The notes under the pieces were generated by a model that worked only from the letters and a program-made list of their open reading frames with translations, was not told the DNA's origin and ran no database searches. From contig PHDC01000002.1 in assembly GCA_002842515.1 (NCBI GenBank), forward strand, positions 62,001-126,000: a stretch of DNA of 64,000 bases, in the 5' to 3' direction. Of the stretch, positions 51,898-61,638 are shown piece by piece (the first letter of the stretch is position 1; each line of letters opens with the position of its first letter). Made by a program: the position numbers and the translations under genes. Origin of the DNA: Bacteroidetes bacterium HGW-Bacteroidetes-5. GTDB taxonomy: Bacteria; Bacteroidota; Bacteroidia; Bacteroidales; UBA932.

Positions 51898-53055
51898 ATG
51901 AAAGCAATACGAAAATTAGTAGACAATATAAAACCCACATTCAGTAAGGGTGGCAAGCTGAGCTTTTTGCACTCCACTTTTGACGCATTTGAAACCTTTC
52001 TATTTGTTCCCAACACAGTAACAAAAAAAGGTAGTCATATCCGGGACAGCATAGAGCTCAAAAGAACAATGACTATGGTTATCATCGCCCTCCTTCCGGC
52101 TCTGCTTTTCGGAATGTGGAATGTAGGATACCAGCACAGCCTTGCCACAGGAGCCAATATGGATTTCTGGCAGATAGTTCTTTACGGATTCATTAAGGTA
52201 ATCCCAATGGTTATAGTCTCCTATGTTGTAGGGTTGGGAATCGAATTTATATCTGCACAGATTAGAGGCCACGAAGTAAACGAAGGGTACCTGGTAACAG
52301 GGATGCTTGTTCCGCTTATTATGCCTGTAGATTTACCTCTGTGGATGCTTGCCCTTTCGGTAGTATTTGCAGTTATAGTTGGTAAAGAGGTGTTTGGAGG
52401 AACAGGAATGAACATCTGGAACCCCGCACTTATCGCAAGAGCATTCGCATTCTTTGCATACCCCTCACATATGTCAGGAGATAAAGTTTGGGTCGCAGGG
52501 CTCACAAAAGGCGAAGGTATCGTAGACGGCTTCTCCGGCGCAACCCCGCTTGCAAACGCACAGGCAGGGCTGGATTTACCATCTTTCCAGGATATGTTTC
52601 TGGGTATTATTCCCGGCTCTGTAGGAGAGACATCTACACTGGCAATACTTTTAGGAGCTGCACTGCTGCTCTTCACAGGAATAGCGAGCTGGAGAATAAT
52701 GCTTTCGGTTTTCGCGGGAGGGCTTCTAACCGGCCTGTTTCTAAACCTGGTTGCCCCATCTCCCGAATCCTATCTTGCAGTTCCTGCCTGGAACCATCTG
52801 GTAATGGGCGGCTTTGCTTTTGGAGCGGTATTTATGGCAACAGACCCTGTAACAGGCTCACAAACAGAGAAAGGAAAATGGTTTTACGGATTTTTGATAG
52901 GCTTCTTTGCCGTGATTATTCGAGTGTTCAACCCCGGATATCCGGAGGGTATGATGTTGGCAATATTGCTGCTAAACACATTTGCACCACTTATTGACCA
53001 TATTGTTGTGCAAGCCAGCATTAAAAAGAGACTTAGAAGAGCTGTCATTAAATAA
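51898..53055 (+). CDS. nqrB: Na(+)-translocating NADH:quinone reductase subunit B
   Basis: A 385-residue integral subunit with about nine to ten transmembrane helices. It carries covalently bound FMN at the Thr of FSGATPLANAQAG (about residue 213) and probably riboflavin. TMVIIALLPALLFGMWN and GTGMNIWNPALIARAF are recognisable. It starts 13 nt after nqrA and forms part of the Na+ channel. Confidence 0.95.
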   Translation: MKAIRKLVDNIKPTFSKGGKLSFLHSTFDAFETFLFVPNTVTKKGSHIRDSIELKRTMTMVIIALLPALLFGMWNVGYQHSLATGANMDFWQIVLYGFIKVIPMVIVSYVVGLGIEFISAQIRGHEVNEGYLVTGMLVPLIMPVDLPLWMLALSVVFAVIVGKEVFGGTGMNIWNPALIARAFAFFAYPSHMSGDKVWVAGLTKGEGIVDGFSGATPLANAQAGLDLPSFQDMFLGIIPGSVGETSTLAILLGAALLLFTGIASWRIMLSVFAGGLLTGLFLNLVAPSPESYLAVPAWNHLVMGGFAFGAVFMATDPVTGSQTEKGKWFYGFLIGFFAVIIRVFNPGYPEGMMLAILLLNTFAPLIDHIVVQASIKKRLRRAVIK

Positions 53056-53068
53056 GAGGGATATAACG

Positions 53069-53806
53069 ATGGATACAAATAAAAATTTATACACAATACT
53101 ATACGCAACCGGAATGGTTGTGATTGTAGCCGTAGTCCTCGCTTTCGCCTCGTCACTGCTCAAGGAGAGGCAGCAAAGAAATGTAGAGATTGAGAGAAAG
53201 CAGATGATTCTCCGCTCAGTTCATTTAGCTGCAGATGCCAATACGGTAGAGGATAAAGACAGTTATATAGAGCAGGAGTACGCAAAATTCATCACCGACT
53301 CCTCAATAACCGAAGGAGAGAAACAACTCACCCTCTATATCTGCAAAATTGAGAGCGGAGAGAGGTTTTATGTGATTCCTCTTCACGGAGTGGGTCTGTG
53401 GGGCCCGGTATGGGGCTATATCTCACTAAAGGGCGACTTTAACTCCGTTTACGGGGCAACATTCGACCACAAAAGCGAGACACCGGGTCTTGGTGCAGAG
53501 ATCTCCACAAACGAATTCTCAAATCAATTTGAGAACAAGAGGATCTTTGACGAAAAGGGAGAGTATGTCTCAGTAAAGGTTGTGAAAGGTGGGGCAAAAG
53601 AGGGCAACTACCATCAGGTAGATGCAATCTCCGGCGGAACCATCACCTCCAAGGCAGTAGAAGATATGCTCTTCAAAAACATCCGTGAGTATATGAACTT
53701 CTTCTCCGAGAACCTTAAAGCGGCTCAAGAGAGAGCACTCGAGAAGGCCCGTGCACTTGAGCAGGAGCAGGAAATAATTAATAACAGAGAAAACTTAGTA
53801 AGATGA
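53069..53806 (+). CDS. nqrC: Na(+)-translocating NADH:quinone reductase subunit C
   Basis: A 245-residue protein from ATG 53069 ([31 protein letters not shown]), the standard start 13 nt after nqrB. One N-terminal membrane helix and a periplasmic FMN-binding domain: [10 protein letters not shown] and [16 protein letters not shown], with the Thr in the SGxT motif (about residue 190) as the expected FMN attachment site. Its stop overlaps the nqrD start by 4 nt. Confidence 0.95.
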   Translation: MDTNKNLYTILYATGMVVIVAVVLAFASSLLKERQQRNVEIERKQMILRSVHLAADANTVEDKDSYIEQEYAKFITDSSITEGEKQLTLYICKIESGERFYVIPLHGVGLWGPVWGYISLKGDFNSVYGATFDHKSETPGLGAEISTNEFSNQFENKRIFDEKGEYVSVKVVKGGAKEGNYHQVDAISGGTITSKAVEDMLFKNIREYMNFFSENLKAAQERALEKARALEQEQEIINNRENLVR

Positions 53807-54429
53807 GCAATAAAAAGATATTTATAGAGCCGCTGTTCAGGAACAACCCCGTAACCGTACTGGTGCTGGGTATCTGCTCTGCACTGGCTGTAACAGTAAA
53901 GCTTGAACCGGCACTTGTGATGGCACTCTCCGTTACAGTTGTAACAGGCTTCTCAAGTATGATTGTTTCACTAATCCGCAACACCATTCCAAATCGTATC
54001 CGTATAATTGTACAACTTGTAGTGGTAGCGATGCTGGTTATTCTTGTAGACCAGTTACTTAAAGCCTATGCATACGAAGTGAGCAAACAGCTCTCTGTAT
54101 TTGTAGGGCTGATAATTACCAACTGTATCATTATGGGCCGTATAGAGGCATTTGCACTTGCAAACAAACCGATTCCATCTCTTATTGACGGGTTGGCAAA
54201 CGGGCTTGGCTACGGTATAATACTGGTTGTGGTTGCATTCTTCCGCGAACTTCTGGGGTCGGGAACCGTAATGGGCATTCAGGTGATACCAAATGCAATC
54301 TACATTAAAAACGGAGGCTTCTACGAAAACAACGGTCTGATGATACTGCCCCCGATGGCTCTGATTCTGGTGGGGCTCTTTATATGGGTTCAGAGAAGTA
54401 TTACCAAAGAGTTAATTGAAAAAAAATAA
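53803..54429 (+). CDS. nqrD: Na(+)-translocating NADH:quinone reductase subunit D
   Basis: A 208-residue membrane protein with about six helices. [32 protein letters not shown] at the N-terminus and [18 protein letters not shown] are family marks; the CS and TNC cysteines help bind the shared 2Fe-2S centre with NqrE. The ATG overlaps the nqrC stop. Confidence 0.95.
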   Translation: MSNKKIFIEPLFRNNPVTVLVLGICSALAVTVKLEPALVMALSVTVVTGFSSMIVSLIRNTIPNRIRIIVQLVVVAMLVILVDQLLKAYAYEVSKQLSVFVGLIITNCIIMGRIEAFALANKPIPSLIDGLANGLGYGIILVVVAFFRELLGSGTVMGIQVIPNAIYIKNGGFYENNGLMILPPMALILVGLFIWVQRSITKELIEKK

Positions 54430-54441
54430 CACATATCCGCT

Positions 54442-55059
54442 ATGCAAGAGTTAATTAATATTTTCGTAAAGTCTATTTTTATAGACAATATGGTATTTGC
54501 ATACTTCCTTGGAATGTGTTCATACCTGGCAGTATCAAAGAATGTAAAGACAGCAGTAGGTCTTGGTTTAGCAGTAGTCTTCGTTTTAGGAGTTACTCTT
54601 CCTGTAAACTATCTGCTTTTCAAATATGTACTCTCACCGGGCGCACTTGTGTGGCTGGATCCCTCCTATGCCAATATAGACCTTAACTTTCTAAGCTTTA
54701 TCATCTTTATTGCGGTTATCGCATCTATGGTACAGCTGGTAGAGATGGTCGTGGAGAAGTTCTCTCCCGGGCTATACTCTTCACTTGGAATCTTCCTTCC
54801 TTTGATAGCCGTAAACTGCGCAATCCTTGGCGGGTCGCTCTTTATGCAGGAGAGGGCATACGAGACACTTGCACAGGCAACAGTCTTTGGCCTTGGTTCC
54901 GGTTTTGGGTGGTTCCTTGCAATTGTCGCTCTGGCGGCAATTCGTGAAAAGCTATCCTACTCGAACGTTCCTGCCCCACTTCGCGGGCTGGGCATTACAT
55001 TTATTGTTGTAGGGCTTATGGGTATTGCCTTTATGAGCTTTATGGGTATAAAACTATAG
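54442..55059 (+). CDS. nqrE: Na(+)-translocating NADH:quinone reductase subunit E
   Basis: A 205-residue membrane protein of about six helices. [24 protein letters not shown] and [18 protein letters not shown] carry the two conserved cysteines (Cys near 26 and near 120) that, with NqrD, hold an intramembrane iron-sulfur centre. Starts 12 nt after nqrD. Confidence 0.95.
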   Translation: MQELINIFVKSIFIDNMVFAYFLGMCSYLAVSKNVKTAVGLGLAVVFVLGVTLPVNYLLFKYVLSPGALVWLDPSYANIDLNFLSFIIFIAVIASMVQLVEMVVEKFSPGLYSSLGIFLPLIAVNCAILGGSLFMQERAYETLAQATVFGLGSGFGWFLAIVALAAIREKLSYSNVPAPLRGLGITFIVVGLMGIAFMSFMGIKL

Positions 55060-55065
55060 ACATTT

Positions 55066-56313
55066 ATGGAACTGACACTAATTACAATACTATCTATAAT
55101 AGCTTTCCTGGCAGTTACACTACTGCTGGTTGCGGTACTTCTATATGCAAAGGCCAAACTAACCCCCTCGGGTAAGGTACAGCTTACAATCAACGGCGAA
55201 AGGGAGATAGAGGTATCTCCGGGAGAGAGTATACTATCTACACTATCAAACAACAAGATATTCCTTCCAAGCGCCTGCGGAGGCGGGGGTACCTGCGGAA
55301 TGTGCAAATGCCGTGTCACTAAAGGCGGAGGTGAGATTCTGCCCACAGAGGTTGGATTCTTTACCCGTAAAGAGCAAAACAACCAGTGGAGGCTTGGATG
55401 CCAGGTAAAGGTTAAGGAAGATCTCCAGATTGAGGTTCCGGAAGAGGTTCTGGGCATCAAGAAGTGGGAGTGCGAGGTTGTTAGCAACCGCAATGTGGCC
55501 ACCTTTATCAAGGAGTTTGTTGTAAAACTTCCGGAGGGAGAGCTGCTTCACTTTAAATCCGGCGGATATATTCAGATAGATATTCCTAAGTGTGATGTAG
55601 ATTTCTCGACAGATATAGAGGTTGAGGAGAGATTCCGGGACGAGTGGGACAGTCTCAAAATATGGGGTCTCAAGATGAAGAACAGCGAAGAGACCTTCCG
55701 TGCCTACTCTATGGCCAACCACCCTGCAGAGGGGAACATCATAATGCTCAATATCCGAATTGCCACCCCTCCTTGGGACAGGGCAAAAGGGACATTTATG
55801 CCGGTTAACCCGGGTGTATGCTCATCCTACATCTTCTCCCGCAAACCGGGCGATAAGGTGACCATCTCCGGCCCTTACGGTGAGTTCTTCATTAAAGAGA
55901 CACAAAACGAAATAGTATTCATAGGTGGCGGTGCAGGTATGGCACCAATGCGTTCACACATCTTCCACCTCTTCCACACCGAGAGAACCACCCGTAAGGT
56001 GAGTTTCTGGTATGGGGCTCGCTCGCTGCGCGAAGTCTTCTACGAAGATGAGTTCCGCGCCATCGAGAAAGAGTTTCCAAACTTCACCTTCAACCTTGCC
56101 CTGAGCGAGCCGAAACCCGAAGACAACTGGACCGGCTACACCGGATTTATCCACAAAGTCCTCTTTGACAACTATCTGAGCAAGCACGAAGAGCCGGAAG
56201 AGATCGAATACTACCTATGCGGCCCTCCAATGATGAACAGCGCCGTAAACACAATGCTCGACAACCTGGGCGTACCAATCGAAAACATCGCCTTTGACGA
56301 TTTTGGTGGATAA
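55066..56313 (+). CDS. nqrF: Na(+)-translocating NADH:quinone reductase subunit F
   Basis: The electron-entry subunit, 415 residues. One N-terminal helix (ITILSIIAFLAVTLLLVAVLLYA), a 2Fe-2S domain (CGGGGTCGMCKC with a later LGC), an FAD domain (FRAYSMANHPAEGN) and a NADH domain (FIGGGAGMAPMRSHIF, FWYGARSLREVFYEDEF, YYLCGPPMMNSAV). It oxidises NADH and sends electrons to NqrC/B. The TAA stop begins a dispersed repeat. Confidence 0.95.
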   Translation: MELTLITILSIIAFLAVTLLLVAVLLYAKAKLTPSGKVQLTINGEREIEVSPGESILSTLSNNKIFLPSACGGGGTCGMCKCRVTKGGGEILPTEVGFFTRKEQNNQWRLGCQVKVKEDLQIEVPEEVLGIKKWECEVVSNRNVATFIKEFVVKLPEGELLHFKSGGYIQIDIPKCDVDFSTDIEVEERFRDEWDSLKIWGLKMKNSEETFRAYSMANHPAEGNIIMLNIRIATPPWDRAKGTFMPVNPGVCSSYIFSRKPGDKVTISGPYGEFFIKETQNEIVFIGGGAGMAPMRSHIFHLFHTERTTRKVSFWYGARSLREVFYEDEFRAIEKEFPNFTFNLALSEPKPEDNWTGYTGFIHKVLFDNYLSKHEEPEEIEYYLCGPPMMNSAVNTMLDNLGVPIENIAFDDFGG

Positions 56314-56380
56314 CCTTGCCAAGCATCGTGGGATATTGCTGATTTACAGCAGAAAGTAATCCTTGCCAGGCATCGTGGGA
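56311..56380 (+). repeat. Two CCTTGCCAAG B-type repeats after nqrF
   Basis: TAACCTTGCCAAGCATCGTG (56311 on, through 56345) opens with the nqrF stop codon; a decayed second copy, TAATCCTTGCCAGGCATCGT, follows at 56357-56380. Confidence 0.8.
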
Positions 56381-56383
56381 TGG

Positions 56384-57619
56384 CTACTTTGTTTGCGCAA
56401 TTATTACAACAGGATTGCTGTTTTCGTTTAATTTTGACGCCAACTCATTGATGTAACTTCCGGATTCACTGTTTGTAACGGCATAGTTAATGATATCGGC
56501 AGAGCCTTTATATGAGATGAGTTCCTGGTTTGAGTTGGAGTATTTTGGCCAGAAAGGAGGCCCCTGTTTTATATCTTCACTAAGCCCGGGCACACCTTTT
56601 AAAGGTTGAGCCAGGACAAAAAACTTCCCGTCCGATTTCCGGAATATTCCGTACGCATCTGTCCGTACAGATTCATTTACAGTACCGTCGGGCAGATTAT
56701 AGGTGCGAACAATGGGCTCTTTGGTTTGCCCTCTTAGGATCATAGTCAGGAACAGGTTACTCTCCGTCTCAATAAGATATGGGCTGATAGATATAAATGG
56801 TGCTTTTTGTGAAATAAAATCTTCATAAGTAAGTCTATACGGTTCCCGGTACTTACCCTGCTTGAAGATATACGCAATACTCTTATCCAGCTTACAGTTG
56901 AGTGAAAAAATTGTATCTCCCTTCACCGAAAAGTAACGAATATCATCATTAAACTTTACTATTACCGGGTGATTTATCCTAAGCGGGACATCTGCATTAT
57001 CGGAGATAAAATCTATTGGTCTAAAAACTATGGAATCTCGAATTTTTGAAGAGCTATCAAGCATAACAATTTCTGTTGAAGCATTATCTGCCAATACAAA
57101 GTGCGAAGCCGCAAAAAGGGTATCTCCAAAATTTTCAAAACTTGTGAAGTTTACACCCATTTTTGGAGAATCAATAGATCTGACAAAATTGTGAAGCGAG
57201 TCATAAATGTTTACTTTTCCGGAAAAATCTAAAATTAAAATATTATCTGTAGCTCTATCAACTACAAAATTTCTTAGAACCACATACTCTCCCGGCCCCC
57301 TCCCCTTTCTGTTCAAAGTTCTTAAATGCTTCCCACTCCTATTAAAAACAAAAAGTTTATTGCTATTGTCAGATACATAAATCTTACTGTTTTCTACAGC
57401 TATTTTTGAGATATTATTAAGCAATGCACTATCATTTGTCTCAAGCGGTATATATTCGATACCCTTTGCAACTTCACTCAACTTTTTGATTTGAATAGTA
57501 TTGATACTGCTCTCAATATCAATAACCTTCCGGGCTGAATCGCCATCCTTTGAACCTGAAGAACAAGAGGTTAAACCTGCGCAAAGCACAAATGTGATCA
57601 CAAGTAATTTTATTTTCAT
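56384..57619 (-). CDS. 6-bladed beta-propeller lipoprotein, array member 1
   Basis: A lipoprotein of about 411 residues from ATG 57619 (signal MKIKLLVITFVLCAGLTSC); an ATG 24 nt upstream would add eight residues before the signal. The domain is the Bacteroidota 6-bladed beta-propeller: IKKLSEVAKGIEYIPLETNDSALL, LFVFNRSGKHLRTLNRKGRGPGEY, PPFWPKYSN. The C-terminus NENSNPVVIIAQTK is the intact form of the array's tail. The ligand is unknown. Fourth gene of a tandem array. Confidence 0.8.
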   Translation of the reverse strand: MKIKLLVITFVLCAGLTSCSSGSKDGDSARKVIDIESSINTIQIKKLSEVAKGIEYIPLETNDSALLNNISKIAVENSKIYVSDNSNKLFVFNRSGKHLRTLNRKGRGPGEYVVLRNFVVDRATDNILILDFSGKVNIYDSLHNFVRSIDSPKMGVNFTSFENFGDTLFAASHFVLADNASTEIVMLDSSSKIRDSIVFRPIDFISDNADVPLRINHPVIVKFNDDIRYFSVKGDTIFSLNCKLDKSIAYIFKQGKYREPYRLTYEDFISQKAPFISISPYLIETESNLFLTMILRGQTKEPIVRTYNLPDGTVNESVRTDAYGIFRKSDGKFFVLAQPLKGVPGLSEDIKQGPPFWPKYSNSNQELISYKGSADIINYAVTNSESGSYINELASKLNENSNPVVIIAQTK

Positions 57620-57643
57620 ATAGTAATCTATTTTATGTGTCAT

Positions 57644-58945
57644 TTATTTCATTTTTGCAATTGCCACAATCGGGTTATCGGTATCTTTCAGCTTCTTAAC
57701 TATCTCCTTTAGCTCTCCTTTTGTACTGTTTTTTGAAGCAAAATCTAAGATTTCAGCAGCGGTATAGAGTGCAGATGCTTGAAAATCCGATGAGATGCTT
57801 GTTGGTATAAAAGGCGGTCCATCCTCCAGGTCCTCTTTAAAACCTACAATCCCCTTTACTGGTTGGTTAAGAAAGGTAAATTTACCTGATTTTTTGTTAT
57901 AGAGAGCATAACAATCTGTATGCCTTCTTGGTTGCATTCCCCGGGTAGTCGGAATCATCATCTCGTAAGGTTGGTGACAGAAGTCTCTCATACCGAACTG
58001 GAGAATAATATTCTCTTCCGATTCTATAAAATATCTGACTATCATATCTATATGATTACCATCAAGTTTGGTAATATGATCTCTTTTCTTAGATAAATTT
58101 TTGTATTTTCCGTAATTGATGCAAAAAGCCGGTGAGTAGTTCAATTGAGAATCCAATGTAAAAATTGTATCATTTCCTGGCGTTATTAACCTCATACTAT
58201 TTTTAAATGGATATAATTCAGGAGGAAATACTCTATAGAAAGTACGGCCTTTTAAAATAGATACGCTGCCATCCGAAGCTCTCATAGCCATACTCTCCTG
58301 ATATATTTTCTCATAATCCGGTATAGATGGCATTAAGATATTCTTTATTACATTAAAGGCAGAGTCATAAACAATCGCAAAGATCTGGAGCGAATCTTTA
58401 TGACGTGGGGCAGCCGAGCCTATAAAAACAGAGTCGTTTAAACTAATTGTCTTCTCTTGACTAGTAGTCTTATTCCGTGGAACCAGCTTGCTCTTTTCAA
58501 AGTTCCCGTCACGATCATAAAAAAGAAGTCTATCCTTAGCATCGATAGAGAATGTCTGTATCACCATACCCCCGGTATATGGCATTATCCTTATATTGGA
58601 TATACCTTGGGCCTCTTCCGGGCCTCTGCCACTCTTATCGAATGTAAACAAGAATTTTCCATCGTTGTCGAACACCTTCACCACCTGTCTTGTCGAAAAA
58701 ACATAAATTCTCTCGTTTTCATAAAATACTTTTGGATATGTACCAATGAGGGAGCCCTCTGTTGTCTCCAGTTTTACATACCGGATATCACTTGCAACCT
58801 TGCTCAGGTTCACAATTTTACCCTTGCCCACCTCAGACGCGAGATCTATTACCGCTACCCCACCGCTCTCGGTACCTGGTTGAGATTTGCATCCGTTCAC
58901 AGCAACAATGGCTGTCAAAATGAGGATTCTAAAAATGTTTTTCAT
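57644..58945 (-). CDS. 6-bladed beta-propeller lipoprotein, array member 2
   Basis: A 433-residue lipoprotein (MKNIFRILILTAIVAVNGC, Cys19). Propeller motifs include LSKVASDIRYVKLETTEGSLIGTYP, FDKSGRGPEEA and GPPFIPTSISSDFQASALY. The tail runs through a helix to LKDTDNPIVAIAKMK, so the C-terminus is full length. The signal region is nearly identical to that of member 3, pointing to recent duplication. It starts 22 nt after the relic tail of member 3. Confidence 0.82.
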   Translation of the reverse strand: MKNIFRILILTAIVAVNGCKSQPGTESGGVAVIDLASEVGKGKIVNLSKVASDIRYVKLETTEGSLIGTYPKVFYENERIYVFSTRQVVKVFDNDGKFLFTFDKSGRGPEEAQGISNIRIMPYTGGMVIQTFSIDAKDRLLFYDRDGNFEKSKLVPRNKTTSQEKTISLNDSVFIGSAAPRHKDSLQIFAIVYDSAFNVIKNILMPSIPDYEKIYQESMAMRASDGSVSILKGRTFYRVFPPELYPFKNSMRLITPGNDTIFTLDSQLNYSPAFCINYGKYKNLSKKRDHITKLDGNHIDMIVRYFIESEENIILQFGMRDFCHQPYEMMIPTTRGMQPRRHTDCYALYNKKSGKFTFLNQPVKGIVGFKEDLEDGPPFIPTSISSDFQASALYTAAEILDFASKNSTKGELKEIVKKLKDTDNPIVAIAKMK

Positions 58946-58996
58946 ATATCTATTATTTGCAACTACTTCATTTTAACCAGCACTACTACCGGATTA

Positions 58997-60175
58997 TCAA
59001 ACTCTTTTATCGGGGTAGATAATTGAGATGGCATACATCTGTGAAGATAAATAGCTTGGAAAAAATGGTGGTCCATATTCAAAATCCTCCTTAAACCCGG
59101 GTTTAGCCGGTATTGGTGCATTCATCAGGGTAAGCTTCCCACTGCTTTTATCGTACAACGCAAAACTTTTGGTGTTTTTTGATGTGCCCTTTCCATTTGG
59201 GAACATTGTCTCTAATGATTCGTGGGCAAAATTTCTAAGGTTGAATTCTGCTAAAATAAAATTATCCGTTTCATAACAGGTGCCTCGTTCTAAACTAATA
59301 TGGTCTCCTTTAGAGTGATGTCCGTCAAACTCTTCGGGATTTTTGTATTTCCCGAAATTTATTACATAGACAGGAGAGTAGTTTAGAGAACGGTCTATTG
59401 AAAAAATTGTATCATTTTCATAAAAGAAAAATCTCAGGAACTCTCTATACCTATATCCTAAAGGGTATATTCTATAGTTTTTTTCAAAATTAAATTTTAC
59501 TCCATTTTTCCCGGATATCTCAATAATTCTATCGTACTTTCTTTTATAGTAATCTAATTTTGGCTTGTAAAGCCTCTGTACAATAGTCCCACTACTGTCA
59601 AAAACCTTCGCATAAGCCTCTACTGTATCAATGATTGAGATTGGATATTTTATAATAAACTTATTATCATCCAATTTAAAAAATTTGGTATTTAAAACAT
59701 TTTGAATTGAGTCAGATAAGTACCTGCTCAATAGTGTGCCTTCAGGAGAGTAAGTTAGAATAGAGGCTGTTTGATCGGAACAAAAAGCGTGTAATAAAAT
59801 ATTACCACTGTGTGGATCAACATCATTGGATGAAATGTAATTATACTCCTGTGGTCCATTGCCTCTCCTATCGAAAGTTAATAAGTGCTTCCCGTTTGAA
59901 TCAAAAATAACAATATTATTAGTAGTAAACAGATATATCCTATCCTTTTCATAATAGATTCTATTCACATTTGATATCAAAGATTCCTTATTGGTCTCCA
60001 GAGGTATATATTTTATCTCTGTAGCCACATCACTCAAATTGAAAATCTTACCCGAGCCGATTGCAGATTCCAGATCAATAACCGGAAGCTCTGTGGGCAG
60101 TGTGTCGGTTTGTGATTTGCATCCGTTCATAGCCATAACGGCTGTCAAAATGAGGATTCTAAAAATGTTTTTCAT
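58997..60175 (-). CDS. 6-bladed beta-propeller lipoprotein, array member 3 (C-terminus shortened)
   Basis: A 392-residue lipoprotein (MKNIFRILILTAVMAMNGC, Cys19). Motifs: LSDVATEIKYIPLETNKESLI, FDRRGNGPQEYNYI, GPPFFPSYLSSQMYA. The frame stops after PDKRV, whereas 58966-59010 still encodes, in another frame, the family tail KEFDNPVVVLVKMK. The gene therefore appears to have lost about 25-30 residues by deletion and frameshift. The first and last thirds are almost identical to member 4, the middle is not. Confidence 0.8.
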   Translation of the reverse strand: MKNIFRILILTAVMAMNGCKSQTDTLPTELPVIDLESAIGSGKIFNLSDVATEIKYIPLETNKESLISNVNRIYYEKDRIYLFTTNNIVIFDSNGKHLLTFDRRGNGPQEYNYISSNDVDPHSGNILLHAFCSDQTASILTYSPEGTLLSRYLSDSIQNVLNTKFFKLDDNKFIIKYPISIIDTVEAYAKVFDSSGTIVQRLYKPKLDYYKRKYDRIIEISGKNGVKFNFEKNYRIYPLGYRYREFLRFFFYENDTIFSIDRSLNYSPVYVINFGKYKNPEEFDGHHSKGDHISLERGTCYETDNFILAEFNLRNFAHESLETMFPNGKGTSKNTKSFALYDKSSGKLTLMNAPIPAKPGFKEDFEYGPPFFPSYLSSQMYAISIIYPDKRV

Positions 60176-60465
60176 ATATCTATTATTTGCAACTACTTCA
60201 TTTTAACCAGCACTACTACCGGATTATCAAACTCTTTTTACATCTGTGAAGATAAATAGCTTGGAAAAAATGGTGGTCCATATTCAAAATCCTCCTTAAA
60301 CCCGGGTTTAGCTGGTATTGGTGCATTCATCAGGGTAAGCTTCCCACTGCTTTTATCGTACAACGCAAAACTTTTAGTGTTTTTTGAAGCCCCCTTTCCA
60401 TTTTGAGTCACTATCTCGAATGGTTCGTGGGCAAAATTTCTAAGGTTGAATTGAGTAAGAATAAA
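59036..60465. repeat. Direct duplication shared by propeller genes 3 and 4
   Basis: 59036-59260 and 60241-60465 are close to identical (C-terminal blades). A second shared block covers the N-terminal IKYIPLETN region (about 59985-60080 and 61208-61303). The intergenic tail block is identical at 58943-59010 and 60174-60238. Confidence 0.85.
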
Positions 60466-61395
60466 ACTGTCGGTTTCAAAGAAGTTGTGCGAACTTATTG
60501 TTACATTCTCTCCTTTTACACTACTGGAACCTAATTCGGAGGGTTTCTTATACTTACCAAATTTAATTGCATATGAAGGAGTGAAATTAAGCGCTTTGTC
60601 TAAAGTAAAGATCGTATCACTTAAAGGGAAAAAAAGTCTCATTTTATCTTCGTATCTATATACTTTGGGTGACATTCTCAAAGTAGATCTCCTACTGTCT
60701 ATTGTTCTCACATTTGCTCCGACTTGGACAACGGTAGAAGGAAGATTTGCATAAGCATCTTTATAATCTTTTAAACTGGGTTTATTCAGAGATTTAAGAA
60801 GATTTCCGTTTAAGTCGTGAACCTGAGCAAAAACTTCTGTTGTATCTTCAATTGAGACACTAAATGTAGTTAATATTTTATCTTCCAGGCATCTAAAAGA
60901 GATATCACTCATACTCCCCTGTGTAATATTAAGTGAATGTCTATCCACTAAATCTCCATCCACAGAGTAACTTAACAATGAGAATGCTTGATTCTGGCAA
61001 TATGCAGTGAGTAAAATGTTTCCGGTTTCGGGATCTACATCGTAAGATTTAAACCCCAAATACTCATCCGGGCCCCTGCCGGTTCTGTTAAAAGTTTTTT
61101 GATGTCTACCACAAGAGTCAAAAATGATGAAATTACTATGTGATATAACATAGAATCTTCCCTTCTCATAAATCACAGAAACAAAATCGGACATCATCGA
61201 CTTATCATTGGTCTCCAGAGGTATATATTTTATCTCTGTAGCCACATCACTCAAATTGAAAACCTTTCCGGAACCTATTGCAGATTCTAAATCAATCACA
61301 GGTATTTTTGAAGTAATTACACTAGGATTGGAATCGCAAGATTGTATTAATGATGCAATTAATACAGAAACAAAAAAGATTAATCTTCTTGACAT
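60238..61395 (-). CDS. 6-bladed beta-propeller lipoprotein, array member 4 (C-terminus shortened)
   Basis: A 385-residue lipoprotein (MSRRLIFFVSVLIASLIQSC, Cys20), promoter-proximal in the array. Motifs: LSDVATEIKYIPLETNDKSMMS, FNRTGRGPDEYLGF and GPPFFPSYLSSQM, immediately followed by TAA. As in member 3, the tail KEFDNPVVVLVKMK persists untranslated downstream (about 60190-60235). Blade 1 and the C-terminal blade are near-identical in DNA to member 3, while the centre differs, as expected for gene conversion at the ends. Confidence 0.8.
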   Translation of the reverse strand: MSRRLIFFVSVLIASLIQSCDSNPSVITSKIPVIDLESAIGSGKVFNLSDVATEIKYIPLETNDKSMMSDFVSVIYEKGRFYVISHSNFIIFDSCGRHQKTFNRTGRGPDEYLGFKSYDVDPETGNILLTAYCQNQAFSLLSYSVDGDLVDRHSLNITQGSMSDISFRCLEDKILTTFSVSIEDTTEVFAQVHDLNGNLLKSLNKPSLKDYKDAYANLPSTVVQVGANVRTIDSRRSTLRMSPKVYRYEDKMRLFFPLSDTIFTLDKALNFTPSYAIKFGKYKKPSELGSSSVKGENVTISSHNFFETDSFILTQFNLRNFAHEPFEIVTQNGKGASKNTKSFALYDKSSGKLTLMNAPIPAKPGFKEDFEYGPPFFPSYLSSQM

Positions 61396-61510
61396 ATTTT
61401 TATTGAATTAACAACGAAATGGATTTTGATGCAATCTTCTGCTTCTTCGATCGTTTATAAATTGCTCATAAACAGACTCTCAAAAAACGTTCCAAAAATT
61501 GCCCGGAAAT

Positions 61511-61637
61511 TGTCCTAACAGTATTCTGTGAAACATTCTTAATATGAGGTGATTGAAAAAATGATTTTCGTGATTTAAGCATATTAAAATTTTATCTGCC
61601 TGTATTTCTGCTACTTACACAGAATACTGTTAGGACA
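61511..61637. repeat. 127-bp element bounded by a perfect 20-bp inverted repeat
   Basis: TGTCCTAACAGTATTCTGTG and CACAGAATACTGTTAGGACA flank an AT-rich 87-bp interior. It is small and non-coding, like a MITE or a long hairpin. Confidence 0.8.
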
Positions 61638-61638
61638 A

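Noticed and set aside
50502..56313. Rnf complex instead of Nqr
   Set aside because: The NqrA N-terminus, the NqrF NADH/FAD domains and the A-B-C-D-E-F order are those of Nqr; no RnfB or RnfC is present.
61511..61637. Insertion sequence suggested by the perfect 20-bp inverted repeat
   Set aside because: The 87-bp interior has no reading frame and no transposase remnant, so it can at most be a MITE-like or hairpin element.
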